Positions 1-11,049 of a DNA stretch of 64,000 nucleotides are shown here, piece after piece; positions within the stretch are counted from its first letter, which is position 1, and every line of letters starts with the position of its first letter. Below the pieces are notes generated by a model. The model did no database searches. It worked only from the letters and a program-made list of their open reading frames with translations, and was not told the DNA's origin. Source of the stretch: Epiperipatus broadwayi (lineage: Eukaryota > Onychophora > Udeonychophora > Euonychophora > Peripatidae); contig JAQFVV010012397.1 in NCBI GenBank assembly GCA_028023455.1, forward strand, positions 3,339,501 to 3,403,500. Reading direction: 5' to 3'. The position numbers and the translations under genes were made by a program.

Positions 1-799
1 TTAATTGAATTTTAAGTTTCAATGAAATAGGTTTTTTTTTTAAAAAAAATTAGTTCTGCTATGTATAGCCGAGCACGTCCAGTATTATTCTTAAGACAAA
101 ATTTTGGGAGTATTACCAAATATTTTAAGTGAAAATGCAATTATTTATTAAGCCATAATATTTTGTGTTTTCCTGAAAAGATAGACAAAAATTGTATATA
201 ATAATTTGGGTAGACTACGTTATCGTTAGAATTTCAGAACAAAAAAGGGAGAGTAAAAATCGGGTTTGGGGGGGACGTCTTAGCATGTCTATATTGAATC
301 AGTTCTTCAACCATAGATAGATTCATGCCCTATATTGATCTACAGTCTGTGTATATGATTTTTTTTCATTAAAACATTACAATTTTTTAGCAATCATTCT
401 ATTCTCAGCTCTGCACTTTTCAAAAGGGTATTTGAGATAATCTTTATAACAAATGCGATTTATCCCATTAAATCCATAATTCAAGTTCACCATATACTAA
501 TTTTTTAGAAAGTCTCATCGACTTCCTTCACTTCATTGTCCTAATTATTTAAAGATGTACTCTTATATAATAGTTTTACTAATATTTAACACTCTGAATA
601 ACATACATACATATTAATTTTATGATTTTGCTATCATCTTTTCAGAGTATTATAAAACATTGTTAATGAAAATTTTCTTTGCCTTTATATTAGGTTATAG
701 AAATTCATGTCACATTTCCATACAGTAAATTTAACAGAATAACAACTGTATAATGAATTAATCAAAGTAATTATAACACCGATGAAATATCCTATCTTT
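1..799. other. AT-rich DNA, no gene recognised
   Basis: This stretch is AT-rich with homopolymer runs. I found no long reading frame, no RNA gene and no repeat shared with the rest of the window. The decayed RT to its right may extend into it, but no motif was readable here. Confidence 0.5.
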
Positions 800-1760
800 T
801 AATTTATTAAATATTGATAGAACATTGAAATCTGTGTTTTATCCCAATATCCAAATCTGTCTTTATACCTAAAATGCTATCAAAATATTTAAAGTAATCG
901 ATATTTTCAAACATGATCTATCCAAGCCAAAAGTTACCGCATATTTTCTTTAATTTCTGCTGATAAAGCATCCATGATTTTTTTTGATTATTAATCACTA
1001 AACCAAAGTCTTTATAAATTGCATTAAAAGTATTAAAATATTTTCTGTAGATTCTCCTTTGACTTGTCAAAAAAAAGCACAATCACCAGCATACTGACTA
1101 TACAATTCACGAAAACAAAACATCAAAAAAAATTATTAAGTCCTTCCATAGAGAAATATTAAGAAAAAGACAATACTTATTATATGAGCATTTTCCTATT
1201 TTGGTTTATTTTCCGGATAATAACAATACAATAAAGTTCTAATTTTTGTTTTTAATTGATTCAAATTAAAAAGTCCACTATCAAACCTACATCATATCTC
1301 AATGCTTATCTTCTGAAGCCATTTGTAAACTTTTTTGAATAATATTGTTATAAAAATGGAAAATGCACTTTGAGTTAATATACATTTCTGTTTGATATAA
1401 TTTTTCATTTTAAATGCTTCTGATCATCTATCTGTAGTAAGAATGCTTCTTAGATAATGGCTGTGTAATATGAATAATCTTTCATGGGCAATCAGCTAGT
1501 TTCAAACATTGCTGCAAATCTTTTCTATTAAATGAATCAAATGTTGACCAAATTTATAAAAACAATATATTATATTGACAATAATAATTATATCTGTAAT
1601 AGATATCAAGTCATTAATAATCATTCAATTATGATAAGCAATACATTCAATAAAATTCTTCATATTTCCTAATTGTTATTAGTACAATTTTTTTATATGC
1701 TTTTGAAACTACTCCAGTTATATCAGTAGGATCTACAGCCTTTCTGTTTAAGATTACATA
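800..1760 (-). pseudogene. Decayed non-LTR retrotransposon reverse transcriptase
   Basis: Read on the minus strand in shifting frames, this region gives an ordered series of non-LTR RT motifs. FDSFNRKDLQQ (near 1517-1550) matches the usual AFD-S-NR--L block. KQKCILTQSAFSIF matches the GVKQGC-LAP-LFS block, GLFNLNQLKTK follows, then QYAGDCAFF (near 1075-1105), where a YADD-type catalytic motif has become YAGD. Near 850-900 comes YFKYFDSILG---DLDIGIKHRFQCSI, the usual YLGS-I----D-EIKHRI block. Stops and frameshifts are frequent and no endonuclease was found, so this is a dead partial copy. The order of blocks supports a LINE; the clade is not decided. Confidence 0.75.
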
Positions 1761-3310
1761 TAGTTTTTTAATTTCATCAAGGTGAGCATAAATGAGATGG
1801 TAATATTAAAAATAATTTGAATTTTTATATCATTATAGTTTTAGAAGGAATTTTATTTAAGAAAACATATATTTACAGATATTTCAGTTTAAAGGGGGAA
1901 GAGGATAATATATATATCTACAGATATTTTAGTTTAAAAATGGTTATACAAAATTAATCAAAGAATACTACAATGAGTATTTTCAATAGCATTCCGTGAA
2001 TTATACTATTATTAAGAACATTTACAATAAAATAGACAACAGAAAATACATCTCTAGTCTAGAGATTAGATCATTGATGGTCAAGTGACTGCAAAAATAT
2101 CTGATGGGATAATTTTTTTATCACTTTGTTTTATAGGCTTTAATTTGTTTTTAAAAGTATTAAGATTTCTTGCATTACTATTGTAGAGATAAGTGCATCC
2201 TGTGTTCCATAATGTATATAATATAAATGTTTCATTTCTTATTTCTGTGAAGCAGGCCATTTGGATAGAAGACTATAATTGAACCTGCAGTGGCATTCTT
2301 TTTCTGATAAAATTTTGTTGTATAAGATCAAGTGTATTGTAGGCTACTACACTCAAAGAATACATCCTTTTGGTTCTCTTCTGATCTGAGTCAAACTCAC
2401 GTGTAATATCAATGTTAAGTATGTTTCTCATATATCTTATGAAATATAATGTTGGTAATGACCACATATTCATTTTGAGTAGAAAATCAAAAAATTGGGT
2501 CCCGAGTGTCCAATATTTAAATCTATGTATTAACTGCATAGCCTAGTATATGTGTTTGTACATAGAAGTATATATGTATTCCAGTACCACCATTTGTCTT
2601 GTGGGAAAGTTATGTTAGGGCTAGATATTGCTTTAATAGGTCATAAGATTGCATGCAAGTATTTTGTGTATGGAGGAGAGTTGTCTGTAGTTGTTATTTT
2701 AAGAGTGATATATTTTTGTCATGGATGATGTAAGATTAATAGGTTTTTGTATTGTAAATACATGAATAGAATGTAGTTCTAATCCATTTAGGTTACTATG
2801 ATACTGCATTTGCCTGAGTGTGATGGCTACTATTTTTCTTCCCCATAAAATTTTTTTAATAGGTTATCATAATATTCCTGTCTATTCAAAATATTAATAT
2901 TAACTTATAAAGGTATTATTGACTAATTTGATAGTATTATAATATTTTTTGAATATATAAAGTTGCATAGAAATAACAATGAAAGATATTTTAAAATAAG
3001 ATTATTTACACATAAAAGCATACAGTATATAATAATGTAATATATATAAAGTTGTATAAGAAATATTCTTATGTTAAATAGTTAATTTGTTTTGGTCTTT
3101 ATTGAATCTGAAACAATTTGGATTGCTATATCATAATTTTATTTTGTTTTATTCATGTTTTATTTTTTGTTATTTTTTACATCTATTATAAAACAGTAGA
3201 TAGTGCTCTGTACGTAATAACAGAGTTAGTAGTTAAAATAAATGTATTTAACATTTGATAAGGGCATAAAGTCATATGTGAAAAAGGCTTGTGTATAATT
3301 ATTAATATAT
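1761..3310. other. AT-rich DNA with one unassigned short ORF
   Basis: There is no recognisable gene. An 88-codon open frame on the minus strand (2273-2539) has no family signature I know and could be chance. The DNA directly left of element A is an AT dinucleotide run that supplies its ATAT target site. Confidence 0.45.
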
Positions 3311-3933
3311 ATATTGTAGCCATTTGGCTATATTACTGCATTAAAAATAAATAGATAGTTGGCTGCATACTCCTTAAGTTTAATTTAGAATTATTTAATT
3401 AATGGGAAAATAATATTTGATTTTCCCATGCACATGTTTTTTTATTTTGTTATAATAATAATGGGTAGTTGTTTCAATTAAATATTTTACTTTTTTCCCC
3501 ACATGATAATGTGAAAATTCTAAATAATTTACTTTTAATATGAGAATTTTCAACATTAATTTTTTTTAATATAATGAATATTTTAATAAGAGTTATAAAT
3601 GATTGTAAAAGGTAGAGAAAATTATAAAATAATGTAAAGTTTTTTTTTTCTCTCTCTCTCTTCAGTAATTATTTACTAGTTTTAATTTTAACTTTGAAAA
3701 TGTATTAAGGGAAGTTTTTCTCTTAAGTAAATTACTTTGTCAATTTTAATTCTAACTTTAAGAGAGATAAATAAATAAAGTTTTAAAAGAAAAGCAAACA
3801 AAATATAAAAGTTGAATTTTGTTTTAAAATAGTGTTTTTTTTCTTTTCCTCTCTTCAGTCCAATAGGCGGTGATTATAAATCAATGTAATCAACTGATTA
3901 TCTTATTGTCATTTTTGCAAAAAAAAAAAAAAT

Positions 3934-4877
3934 GGTAATACAGCATCGATTGATCCACACCATAAGATGGCGCTGTTGCTAGTGAAAAACGAATAGATAT
4001 AACGTTACTGGGCTGATTTGATTATTATTATTTTGTAATGTTATCGTGTGTTTTTTTTTTTTGGTTTGGATTTTTTTTTTTTGGACCGTATTTTCGTTTT
4101 TTTTTAAATAAATAAATTGATTCTTAAATATTTTTTTTAATACGTTTTGTAAAACCTTTTTTTTCTTTATTTTTTTTTGTAAAACTTGTTGTTTAACAAA
4201 ATTGGATTACGATCTTTTTTTTTTTTAAAGTAACTTTTTTTTTTTTTTTCGCTTTTGATTACGGTCTTCTTTTTTTTAAAGTAACTTTTTTTATTTATTT
4301 TTTTGCTTTTTACTTTCATTAAACTACCACAAAGGCAGTTCTTCTGGGTGAGGAGAATATTTCTCTGTTGAAGAAAGGCCACCACATCTGCTTCTGTAGT
4401 CTGCCATTGAAATGTTTTGATCTCGAAAAAGTGTCGGAAAGTGCGCGACTTGATCGTGAACTTTGCTGAATTGTAACTAACACTCCTCATTAACTGAATT
4501 ATGACCCCTGACAATGAAACCAGGGGCGTTTGGAAAATCGTTACAATTTTTACGAATGAAAATAAAAAAAAATACATCGAAGCCAAAAAAAAAAAACACG
4601 TTATAATATAGTTTTTGACATTCAAAATACAGAAATCTTCACATCATATGCTGTACGATAGTTAAGAGTAATGTCTATAGAGAGTCTTGCATACTCGTCG
4701 CTAATAATGTTCAACATACTAGAGATGATGGGGTAATGGGTGCACTTCAACATCTTAGTGGTTGAACAGTTTACTAGGCCATAAGATCTATGAGCGGCCT
4801 TGTAAACAGCATATTTATGTGCTTTAGTATAGAAACAGCGCCATCTTATGGTGTGGATCAATTGATGCTGTATTACC
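3934..4877 (-). mobile_element. Merlin-like DNA transposon, 944 bp, non-autonomous
   Basis: Terminal inverted repeats of 44 bp (3934-3977 and 4834-4877) match at 43 of 44 positions and begin GGTAATACAGCATC. Both sides carry AAAAAAAT, an 8-bp duplication in an A-rich target. The homologous place in the other LTR of element A (near 9397-9415) lacks the element, so this is a true insertion with a visible empty site. Merlin elements are known for 8-9 bp duplications, and the minus-strand frame inside resembles the start of a Merlin/IS1016-type transposase. The DDE catalytic region is missing, so the copy cannot supply its own transposase. Confidence 0.8.
4167..4625 (-). pseudogene. Merlin-type transposase N-terminal fragment
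   Basis: This 152-codon open frame sits inside the 944-bp element. About residues 72-108 read WQTTEADVVAFLQQRNILL, then a CLCG-LMKV segment. Merlin and IS1016/ISXO2-type transposases start with an E-A--FL---G-L segment followed by a C--CG zinc-ribbon half, so I infer a transposase N-terminus. After that the frame runs into lysine-rich sequence coded by A-rich DNA and ends. The DDE domain, normally about 150 further residues, is absent. The second Merlin-like element (46363-55127) carries a similar segment in the same orientation. Family assignment rests on this short motif and the 8-bp duplication. Confidence 0.55.
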
Positions 4878-5572
4878 AAAAAAATTAATAATTAGCAAAG
4901 AATCTCAAAAATTTTATGATTCTAATTAAAATTTTTGACTTGTTTTTTAATGTCAATGTTCAAGAATCTATTTATAAAAATTGACCTAATTGGTTATTAC
5001 TAATTGTGTTATGTTGGAGACAGATTATGATTGGTTTGAGGTAGGGTGTGTGTTGGTCAGAAGATCTAAGTGTCTAGTGAGAAGCATTCATTTTTGATTC
5101 AACTGCTGAAGAAGATAGTAGGAGAAAAGAGGTTCCTGTCTTAGCTGCTAAAGACGAAAAGAAGCAGAATCTTCACCAAGCTGTTTAGGACAGTAGAAGT
5201 TAAACAAGTTGTTAGCACACTATTAATTATAAAAATGTTTTCAAAGATGAAGCCAACCACGTGCTAAGTTAGTTAAAAGCTAAACATCATCTTCCTCCAT
5301 ATAATCTGCCTCTTCAGAAAAATGTAAAGAAGTTAGCCTTGATGTAATTTGCAATCTTGTCTCCAGCCAATAACATGAATGCTTCTATGTATTAAAATGG
5401 AAAATTAATTGGAAATAAAAATGGATAAATTCTTGCTGTTTGTTAACTTGAAAAGACTGCATATCAAGAAAAGGACAAATTAATTGTATATGATATAGAA
5501 TCCTTCTAAGAAAAAAACTCACAGGGACGATGTAACCCCTTGTCACTCCTTTTCACTCTATACTGTTACAAA

Positions 5573-5590
5573 TGGCGACCTAACTATGAA
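5573..5590 (+). promoter_or_regulatory. Possible primer binding site of element A
   Basis: Two bases after the 5' LTR the sequence reads TGGCGACC, a common start for primer binding sites in Ty3/Gypsy-like elements. The rest does not match a tRNA 3' end that I recognise, so the copy may be decayed. Confidence 0.4.
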
Positions 5591-6039
5591 CCTGATGATC
5601 AGGTTCTGGTGGTCAGTATACAAAGTTGCCACATAATTTGAATCTCAGAATTACACCTGAAAACACAACTGCATTTTAATGCTGAATAATTTAAAAATGT
5701 ATTACCGTGAAATGTGACAAGAGTATAGATAATGATTAAGTTATAATATGATTATAAATTATAAATAGTAGTATTAATGTATATTTATGGAGTTCATATT
5801 TAAAGTTGATCAGAAAATAAAAGTATGCTTTTGGAGATTGGATTGAGTTTTTGACTTTTGGAGTTTGTTTGGATGTACTTTCAGTTTTGATGATGGATGG
5901 AGGGATTTGTCATTGGATGAGAATACAATGTTTTCATGCAACTCCAAAGAGTGTTCTATCTCAGGCATTGCTCCAATCCACTTTCAAAATTTTCATATTT
6001 CCTATTATTTATCATGGTTCAGTTAACATAATACTATGA

Positions 6040-6250
6040 TCTCCAGCCTCTAAAGTTTCCAGGGAAATAAGCAAGGTTTTCTACTTGGCTAAGCATTCTA
6101 TAAGACTCAAAGGAGCAGGGCTTTGCAAAGATTTTTGCATTGTTATTTTTATTTTGGGTTGTAGGTAGCTTATAATGTCTAAATTGAGATAGACCTGGTA
6201 TTCATGCTGCATTGTGTACTTATAGTCCAGTGGTGGCAGGTCACTATGCA
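6040..6250. repeat. Repeat module, copy 1, inside element A
   Basis: This segment resembles 8550-8770 in the same orientation. Both contain AAATAAGCAAGGTTTTC, then CTTGGCTAA-CATTC, and later CATGCTGCATTG. It sits upstream of the gag remnant while the other copy sits downstream. I do not recognise the module. It could be a separate short retroposon or an internal duplication in the element. Confidence 0.55.
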
Positions 6251-6711
6251 TTCTTTAGCTGTCAGAAACTCACCTGATCTCCGAGAAAAGTTTTGACCAA
6301 TGGTTTGTTACATGAACTTGTTGTTGAACATGCATATGTACTTAAAAAAAAAAAAAAATTATGAATTGGAAATCAATCACACACATACAAATAAGTTAGA
6401 AATGGATAATAAAGCAGGGAGAAATAAATAAATTAGACAAAGTCAGGTATTGAGACAATAAGGTTTAAAGAAAGGCAGATTAGGGGGAATAATATCATAG
6501 TATTAGTTAAGGTGAAGGATTGCATCGAAGGGAAGGTGATGTGAAGCTTATTTTATGAGATTTTTTTTTAGTTTATATTTGTATTTCCTGTGTAAAATAG
6601 TTTAATACAGTATTTTTCTTGAAGATTAAAAGTACTATAATAGAAATGTATATGCTGACTAGAGAAAAATTGGAAAAAGATGGTGGGAGAACATGATAAA
6701 AAAAAAAGAGA

Positions 6712-8400
6712 TCAGCAACCAATAGACTGAACCCAAAGAGTAAAGGATGCTTCCATGTTAGCCCAGTTATTGCAAATGTTTAAAAGAATGGAAGAAAATA
6801 ATCAACAAAGAGAAGTAGATAATAAAATGAGAGATGAACAAACAGCAAAAGGAAGAGAAGATAATAAAAAAAAGAAGAGGATAATAAAAAGGGAAATCAA
6901 TAAAAACAATAATTAAAAAAGAAGATAATAAAAAGAGATAAGGTGATAACAAAAGGAGAAATAAACAAAGAGAAGAAGATAATAAAAAGAGAGATCTACA
7001 AAGAGAAGAGAAGAACATAATAAAAAAGAGGATATAAAAATAAACAAAGAGAAGAGAAAAGTAGAAAAATAAATGTTTAAATAAATGAAAATAGATATGC
7101 TACAGAAAATAGATGAAAACAGTAAAAATATAGCTACTGAAATAGCAGATCGAATCAAACAAATTAGAAAGGAAGTTGTGATTGAAGTTAGACATAACAA
7201 AGAGGAAAAAGTTGTGAAAATAAAACAGATACAAGAAGGAATGGATAGTAAAATAAATTAAATTATAAAAAATCAAAGTGTCGCTAGTCAAATTAAATTC
7301 CTATAGGTCGGAGATGATGATAGATTATGACTATAGACAAGATGACAAAATTGACATAATATAGGCATGTCTACATTAAAAAAGGAAGAATATGAAAAGA
7401 AGATAGAAGAGGCAAAGATGAATATGCAATCAGCAATCAATGACCACATTTCTGTTATGGTAAACCAGTTCCCTTAAAAATAATTTTTTTTTTCAGGAAA
7501 TGCTGGTGGGCATCCATTGAATTTATTAACAGTCTGGAAAGATATTTCAGCATTAATGCCATATTGAAGAGGCAAAGCTAGTAATAGCTTGCAGCTATCT
7601 TCAAGGTGCATCCCAGGCATGTTGTGACTCATTGTTCATCTATCATCATAACTTTATTGAGTTTAAGTAAGCACTCATGAAGTGTTACTGGAGTGGGTAT
7701 TATTAGGAAAGAATTAACACAAAGTATCTCAAGAATGTGTTCAACTGGTGAGCCTACACTCTGCTTTTTAGAAAGAAAGTGGTAAAATTGAAAGTGCTCA
7801 TTGCACATCCTCAGAGTTTCAAATTAAAATATAAGACACAGCTTCTCAAGCCATATTGAAAGAGTTTTGATTGGCACAAACAGGTGAATAATTGAGCAGG
7901 TGGTTCAACCGTTGAAGGCATTTGTCACAGTAAACCTGCATATTCTGAAAAAGGATTTAAATCTCCAATTAAATCTGCATGTAGGGGGACAGCAGTCCAC
8001 ATATGAATGTCATCCAATATGGTAAGCAAAAAATCAAGCACCACCATGGTACCAGAACAGAAAAGATGAAATATCACCATGTAAGGAGAAAGCGGAGATC
8101 AATTGGTAGGATCAATAGTCCTACCAGAACCCAGATAATTAGATGACTTGGAAGTGAATCAAACTTCAACATCCAGAAAATGCTCCTCAGGAATATGATC
8201 CTCCATCCTCTACCAGAACACAGATAATTAGATGGACTGGAAGTAGATCACCTCTCAACAGAGTTATTATAAGAGATCCAATTATGATTCTTAGTCCCCC
8301 AAAATAGGGCGCAGTTATGCTTTTGACCCAGAAATCAAGGGAAAGCAAAATGAAACAGAAACTGAGGCAATATATTTTGCAGAGATTGGGGGTAAATATT
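6712..8400 (+). pseudogene. Gag remnant of element A
   Basis: The plus strand reads, in broken frames, MLAQ-like then QMFKRMEENNQQREVDNKMR (from about 6760), followed by a purine-rich stretch of degenerate AATAAAAAGAGAAG repeats that would code a charged coiled coil. At 7087 a further ATG opens about 57 codons with a KIDENSKNIATEIADRIKQI helix-like pattern. Near 7520-7630 the text HPLNLLTVWKD/EFINSLERYF and IEEAKLVIACSYLQGASQA match the capsid core of retrotransposon gag (F---LE--F-----E---I-----L-G-A). The tail near 8270-8390 reads RSYAFDPEIKGKQNETETE. Stops and frameshifts are common. No protease or RT follows. Confidence 0.7.
8119..8252 (+). repeat. Tandem repeat in the gag tail of element A
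   Basis: The phrase CTACCAGAAC-CAGATAATTAG followed by ATG-(G)ACTGGAAGT occurs at about 8121 and again at about 8210. The two copies lie about 90 bp apart and imply a small in-gene duplication. Confidence 0.6.
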
Positions 8401-8549
8401 ATGAAATATGATTGCTTTCAGAGCTGATGGTAGATAGGTCATGTTCTCATAGATATACAGATGTGGTGTGTTCATGGTGGATCAAAAATTTTATCTTAGA
8501 ACTGCATCTATCTAAGGTTTAAAATCTTCTGAAATAAACCCTTCAGTGT

Positions 8550-8770
8550 TATAGGTCTGGAGCCTATAAGATTTAGAAAGTAAATAAGCAAGGTTTTCCG
8601 CTTGGCTAAACATTCCTTTGGGTTTTTCTTCAAAGTGCTCTCTGGGTAGTAAGTTGTGTTTATGCTTAAACAGATAGCTTTTATGGTGCTCATGCTGCAT
8701 TGCAAACTTATGTTCTGTGATGTTTTCTATCCATGGTGCTGGAAGCAGGCATGCATATAGTTTGCCAATA
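8550..8770. repeat. Repeat module, copy 2, inside element A
   Basis: This copy matches 6040-6250. On the minus strand it contains a 91-codon open frame (8512-8787) with no family signature that I know. Copy 1 shows the same order of blocks with stops, so the frame is not clearly a gene. Confidence 0.5.
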
Positions 8771-8870
8771 ATTATCTCCATCCCCAAAAATAAAAAATAT
8801 ATCTACCAAATGTGATAGATACTTTAAACTAAATAGTCCAAAATGACTTTTCCATAATAGATCAGGATAA

Positions 8871-10140
8871 TATAGCAATTTCACTACATTAAAAATAAAT
8901 GGTTGACAGCATGCTCCTCAAGTTTAATTTAGAATTATTTAATTAATGGGAAAATAATATTTAATTTCCCATACATACATATATATATATATTATAATAA
9001 TAATGGGTAGTTGATTCAATTAAATATTTTATTTTTCTTCCCACATAATAATGTGAACATTCTAAACAATTTACTTTTATTATGAGAATTCTTAACATTA
9101 ATTTTTTTTAATACAATGAATATTTTAATAAAAGTTATATAAATGATTGTACAAGGGAGAAAAAATTATAAAATAATGTAAACAAGTTTTTTTTTTTTTA
9201 TCTCTCTCTTCAGTAATTATTTACTAGTTTTAATTTTAACTTTAAAAATGTATTAAGACAAGTTTTTTTTTAAAAAAGTTGAATTTTGTTTTAGAATAGA
9301 GTGGTTTTTTTCCCTCTCTTTTTTCATTATCTCTTCAATACAATAGTCAGTGATTATAAATCAGTTTAATTAACTGATTATCTCGTCATTTTTGCAAAAA
9401 AAAAAAAAAAATTAGAAAAGAATGTCAAAAATTTTATGATTCTCATTAAAATTTTTAACTTGTTTTTCAATATCAGTGTTGAAGGTAGGAAATAACTGAA
9501 TCATTGTACTTGTAAAAATTGATCAAATTGATTATATCATGTTGGAGATTGTTATTGGTTTGAGCAGGGTTTTCCAAAAAAAAAATAAATAAATAAGGGT
9601 GTTTATATTGGTTAGAGGACTTAAGGGCAAAGAAGTTTGCTAAGAAGAAAGAAGCAGAAATCTTCACCAAGCTGTTGCATAAAACAGCAAAAGTTAAACA
9701 AGCTGTTAGCACACTTAGTTATCAAAATGTTTTCTAAGATGGAGAGAACTCATCTGCTAAGCTAGCTAAAAGCTAAACATCGTTTTCCTCCATGTAACCT
9801 GTCTATCCAAAAAAATATAAAGAAGTTACCCTTGAAGTAATCTGCAATTTTGTTTCCAGCCAAGAACATGAGCACCTCTGTGTATTAGACCTGAAAAATT
9901 TATTGAAAATAAATTCTTGCTGTTTATTAATCTGAAAATACTGTATATGAGAAAACCTGGACCAACTGATAAGTGCTAGTTCAGCATGAAATGCTTCTTG
10001 GGGGACATTTGTCTTTTATTGTATCTTTATATGAATTTAAAAGAATATGTGGTAATATAGAGGTTATTTAATATATTTATTTCAAGAAGAAAACCAACTG
10101 GGACCATGTAATCCCTTGTCACTCTTACTCTGTTGTTACA
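8871..10140 (+). repeat. 3' LTR of element A
   Basis: About 1.27 kb, aligned with the 5' LTR once the Merlin-like insertion is removed. It starts TATAGC where the 5' copy has TGTAGC, and ends TGTTGTTACA. It carries about 100 extra bases (near 9956-10060) absent from the 5' LTR, and lacks the 3' half of the terminal hairpin. Confidence 0.78.
9956..10060. repeat. Dispersed short repeat, copy 1
   Basis: The phrase CTGGACCAACTGAT, then TGCT-GTT-AGCATGAAATGC, recurs at about 18400-18440. Here it falls in the part of the 3' LTR missing from the 5' LTR, so it was either inserted or lost from the other copy. Confidence 0.5.
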
Positions 10141-10315
10141 ATATATATTTTATAATAGTTGTTATATATATTTTTATAATTTATATAAAAAATAGCATAA
10201 TGAATTATTTTTATTTTTTGATGAATATAGGACAAATAATAAAAATTAAGTCATTGAAATACTCTTATTAAAGTAGTAGTAACAAAAATAATATAATTAT
10301 ATTTAGTCATTGCTA

Positions 10316-11018
10316 TGTCTTAAAAATATTTAAAATACCAGTCAGGAAACAACAATGTAAATAATAAACTTGAACATGTTAAGTAACAAGTATTTATTTA
10401 ACAATAATAATAAAGTAAAAAGAATAAGAATTTGAGGATTGATTCAAATCAAATAAATCTCTATAAATTACCTTCAAATGATGTTTAATTTGTTATGCAT
10501 GAAGAATAAATTTAATTACACATTTTCGGTTTCCATTTTACATATCTTCAAACACAAACACGCTTTCTGTAATTAGATAGATAAATATAGCTTTTAGAAG
10601 CAGTTATCTTCTAGCAATTTAATGTCTTTATCTGACAGTGCACTTATTTCTATATACAAATAAGAATCTTTGAAAGTTCTTTTTGTGTACTTACTTAGCA
10701 CATATCATTTAGGCATTTTAATTTGCCTTAGTACTACTAGTAAATTCTCACTGTCACCAGGTTGATCTTTTGTTATTTACTCCTTTACTGGTAAAAGGCA
10801 CTAAGTATATTGTTAGACTGAGAAGGGAGGGGGGGGTTAATGTTCATCTGACTGTATGTAAATGATTTATTTATATATGTTTAATTCAATTTGTTTTGCA
10901 AATCTTAGTTGGCACATATGTAGATTTTTCTAGAATAGTTAAATGAAAATAGTTAAGTATTGAAATAATTTGTATATAATTACAATTAATAAATGATTTT
11001 TATTTACAATATATATCA
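10316..11018 (-). repeat. 3' LTR of element D
   Basis: About 0.7 kb. It aligns with 14751-15765 through AATAATAATAAA-TAAAAAGAATAAGAATTTGA, TATAGCTTTTAGAA-CA-TTATCTT and the final AATAAATGAT-TTTATTTACAATAT. The left edge is approximate. A purine-rich stretch on the element strand lies just inside (near 11041). Confidence 0.72.
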
Positions 11019-11049
11019 TATATGCATAGACTGTTCAATCTTCCCTCTA

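Larger units (their letters stand above)
3315..5570 (+). repeat. 5' LTR of element A, interrupted by a Merlin-like element
   Basis: Without the 944-bp insertion this LTR is about 1.31 kb and aligns along its length with 8871-10140. Shared landmarks include the run around AATTAATGGGAAAATAATAT, the TCTCTCTTCAGTAATTATTT block and the terminal CACTC--TACTGTTACA. Its first bases form a hairpin, TAGCC-ATTT-GGCTA, directly after the initial TG. The 3' LTR has lost the second half of that stem. Confidence 0.8.
3315..10140 (+). mobile_element. LTR retrotransposon A (old, gag-only)
   Basis: Two diverged direct repeats, 3315-5570 and 8871-10140, bound an internal region of about 3.3 kb. The 5' copy starts TG, both copies end TGTTACA, and the element is flanked by ATAT on both sides (3311-3314 and 10141-10144). 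That is a 4-bp duplication, though in low-complexity DNA. The interior holds gag-like remnants and no readable protease, RT or integrase. The LTRs differ by many substitutions and indels, and a 944-bp Merlin-like transposon sits in the 5' LTR, so this is the oldest of the three gag-only elements. The orientation follows the gag remnant. Confidence 0.8.

Noticed and set aside
3934-4877. hAT-type element as an alternative to Merlin because of the 8-bp duplication
   Set aside because: hAT ends usually start CAG or TAG with short repeats. Here the ends are 44 bp and start GGTAATA, and the frame resembles a Merlin-type N-terminus.
4622-4879. 85-codon minus-strand frame read as a gene
   Set aside because: It overlaps the right inverted repeat of the Merlin-like element and its end lies in the terminal repeat itself. 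No family motif is present.
6767-7291. Three overlapping minus-strand frames rich in F, L, S and I that look like membrane proteins
   Set aside because: They are the reverse of the purine-rich AATAAAAAGAGAAG repeats in the gag remnant of element A. The composition explains them.
10141-10315. Separate element between A and D
   Set aside because: Only AT-rich sequence is present, with no ends or coding content.
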